Below the pieces are notes generated by a model. It had not been told where the DNA came from and made no database searches. It was given only the letters and a program-made list of their open reading frames with translations. Positions 63,509 through 64,000 of a DNA stretch of 64,000 nucleotides are shown here, piece after piece. Origin of the DNA: Nostoc favosum CHAB5714 (GTDB taxonomy: Bacteria > Cyanobacteriota > Cyanobacteriia > Cyanobacteriales > Nostocaceae); contig NZ_JAIVFQ010000005.1 in assembly GCF_020829495.1 (NCBI RefSeq), positions 62,001 through 126,000 of the forward strand, given 5' to 3'. The position numbers and the translations under genes were made by a program. The first letter of the stretch is position 1, and every line of letters starts with the position of its first letter.

Positions 63509-64000
63509 TTAACTGAGTGCATATTTCAGGGGTAGTCCGTCCTGAAAAACTAGTAATTCTCCCGGTTGGATTTGTGTCCAAACTTCGTTGTCAGTGAGGG
63601 GTGTGGTAGCAATGACAGCGACGCGATCGCGTTCTGTAGTCACCTCCCGAAAATCTACGGTCATGTCTTGGTCAATTAAATGGGCAGCTGCAAAGGGCGC
63701 TTGGCGGACGATGTAACTGAGATTAGTTGAGCAATAAGCAAAAAAGTGGACTCCATCTGATAATAAGTAATTAAATATACCCAGTTTTGCAATTACAGCA
63801 GTAATTTCTTGCAGCACAGGGTACAGTTCCTTTATGTCAGGCTTGCCCTGGGGAAAACGCGATCGCAGTGTCTCTAGCATCATACAGAATGCTTTTTCAC
63901 TATCGGTGTCACCTACGGCTTGATAAAAGCCCAAATTTTCTGGATCAAAATTTGGTAAATTACCATTGTGGGCAAACACCCAATATTGACCCCACAATTC
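63509..64000 (-). CDS. Class II glutamine amidotransferase, 5' end outside window
   Basis: The C-terminal 163 codons of a YafJ/EgtC-like class II glutamine amidotransferase. WVFAHNGNLPNF is the conserved Asn/Gly segment that supports the N-terminal nucleophile Cys, which itself lies beyond the right edge. VGDTDSEKAFCMMLETL and the terminal region are typical. The family hydrolyses glutamine or peptides such as gamma-glutamyl compounds. The ATG inside the window (63997) is internal. Confidence 0.85.
   Translation of the reverse strand, partial: ELWGQYWVFAHNGNLPNFDPENLGFYQAVGDTDSEKAFCMMLETLRSRFPQGKPDIKELYPVLQEITAVIAKLGIFNYLLSDGVHFFAYCSTNLSYIVRQAPFAAAHLIDQDMTVDFREVTTERDRVAVIATTPLTDNEVWTQIQPGELLVFQDGLPLKYALS

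Noticed and set aside
1-64000. tRNA, rRNA and riboswitch genes
   Set aside because: I scanned the gaps by eye for T-loop GTTCGA-type sequences with matching acceptor stems and for known riboswitch cores, and saw none that I could support.

Overview
The window is chromosomal DNA of a filamentous, Nostoc-type cyanobacterium. The evidence is the very frequent HIP1 octamer (GCGATCGC and its core GCGATC), the many heptanucleotide tandem repeats (CCAATGC, GACTAAT, GAATTAC), and cyanobacterial marker genes: ldpA, the Ycf45/R3H ATPase, bciB, a Psb35-like protein, GH100 invertase and a UbiA-type prenyltransferase. Most genes are ordinary core genes. The spaces between them are unusually full of small mobile and simple repeats, several of which have entered coding sequence.

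Layout. 1-5554: a minus-strand signalling operon of an eight-PAS HisKA_2 kinase whose stop overlaps the start of a receiver-PAS-HisKA hybrid kinase that runs off the left edge. 5695-8748: ldpA and a Ycf45-type ATPase. 8810-11160: an IS605-type tnpB remnant that has destroyed the 5' part of an ABC exporter gene. 11161-13842: a 21-bp tandem array, bciB, and a duplicated block carrying a broken bciB start and a frameshifted hicB-like relic. 13950-18278: two PEP-CTERM proteins, a WD40-DnaJ pseudogene and a neutral invertase. 18670-26306: rsmB, a TerB-like gene, a Psb35-like gene, PBP1A, folK, a Nudix hydrolase and a prohibitin homologue. 26399-35879: membrane proteins, a TauE/DUF1634 pair, PAP2 phosphatase, peroxiredoxin-glutaredoxin, an alpha/beta hydrolase without its nucleophile serine, an SDR protein and a truncated glutathione peroxidase. 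36747-38810: an ammonium transporter with a relic of another amt gene upstream. 39362-51141: DUF2141, a PG-binding/HEAT protein, an EamA transporter, a PIN toxin-antitoxin pair, ppx, a UbiA-type prenyltransferase, a DsbA-like protein, a thioesterase-TetR pair and a second TauE. 51185-54062: a secreted unknown and a pair of CadD-like transporters.

The right-hand 10 kb is a sulfur-assimilation island. An Rrf2 regulator that lacks the iron-sulfur cysteines sits in an operon with cysK and is divergent from cysE. A Crp-family regulator (CysR-like by position) follows. Then come three genes encoding four stand-alone NIL domains and the sulfate permease genes sbpA-cysT-cysW. No cysA ATPase gene is present. 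The combination of separate NIL domains with a permease lacking its ATPase gene is the best candidate for an under-described arrangement.

The repeats are the other main interest. There are at least five families of short inverted-repeat elements (MITE-like), six copies of a 29-bp dispersed repeat, cruciform repeats, two unrelated 21-bp arrays, and 9-bp G-rich/C-rich arrays inserted in frame in both ldpA and rsmB. One 49-bp solo IS605-like end can be compared with its own empty site in the neighbouring duplicate copy. All identifications come from reading motifs; no database search was run.
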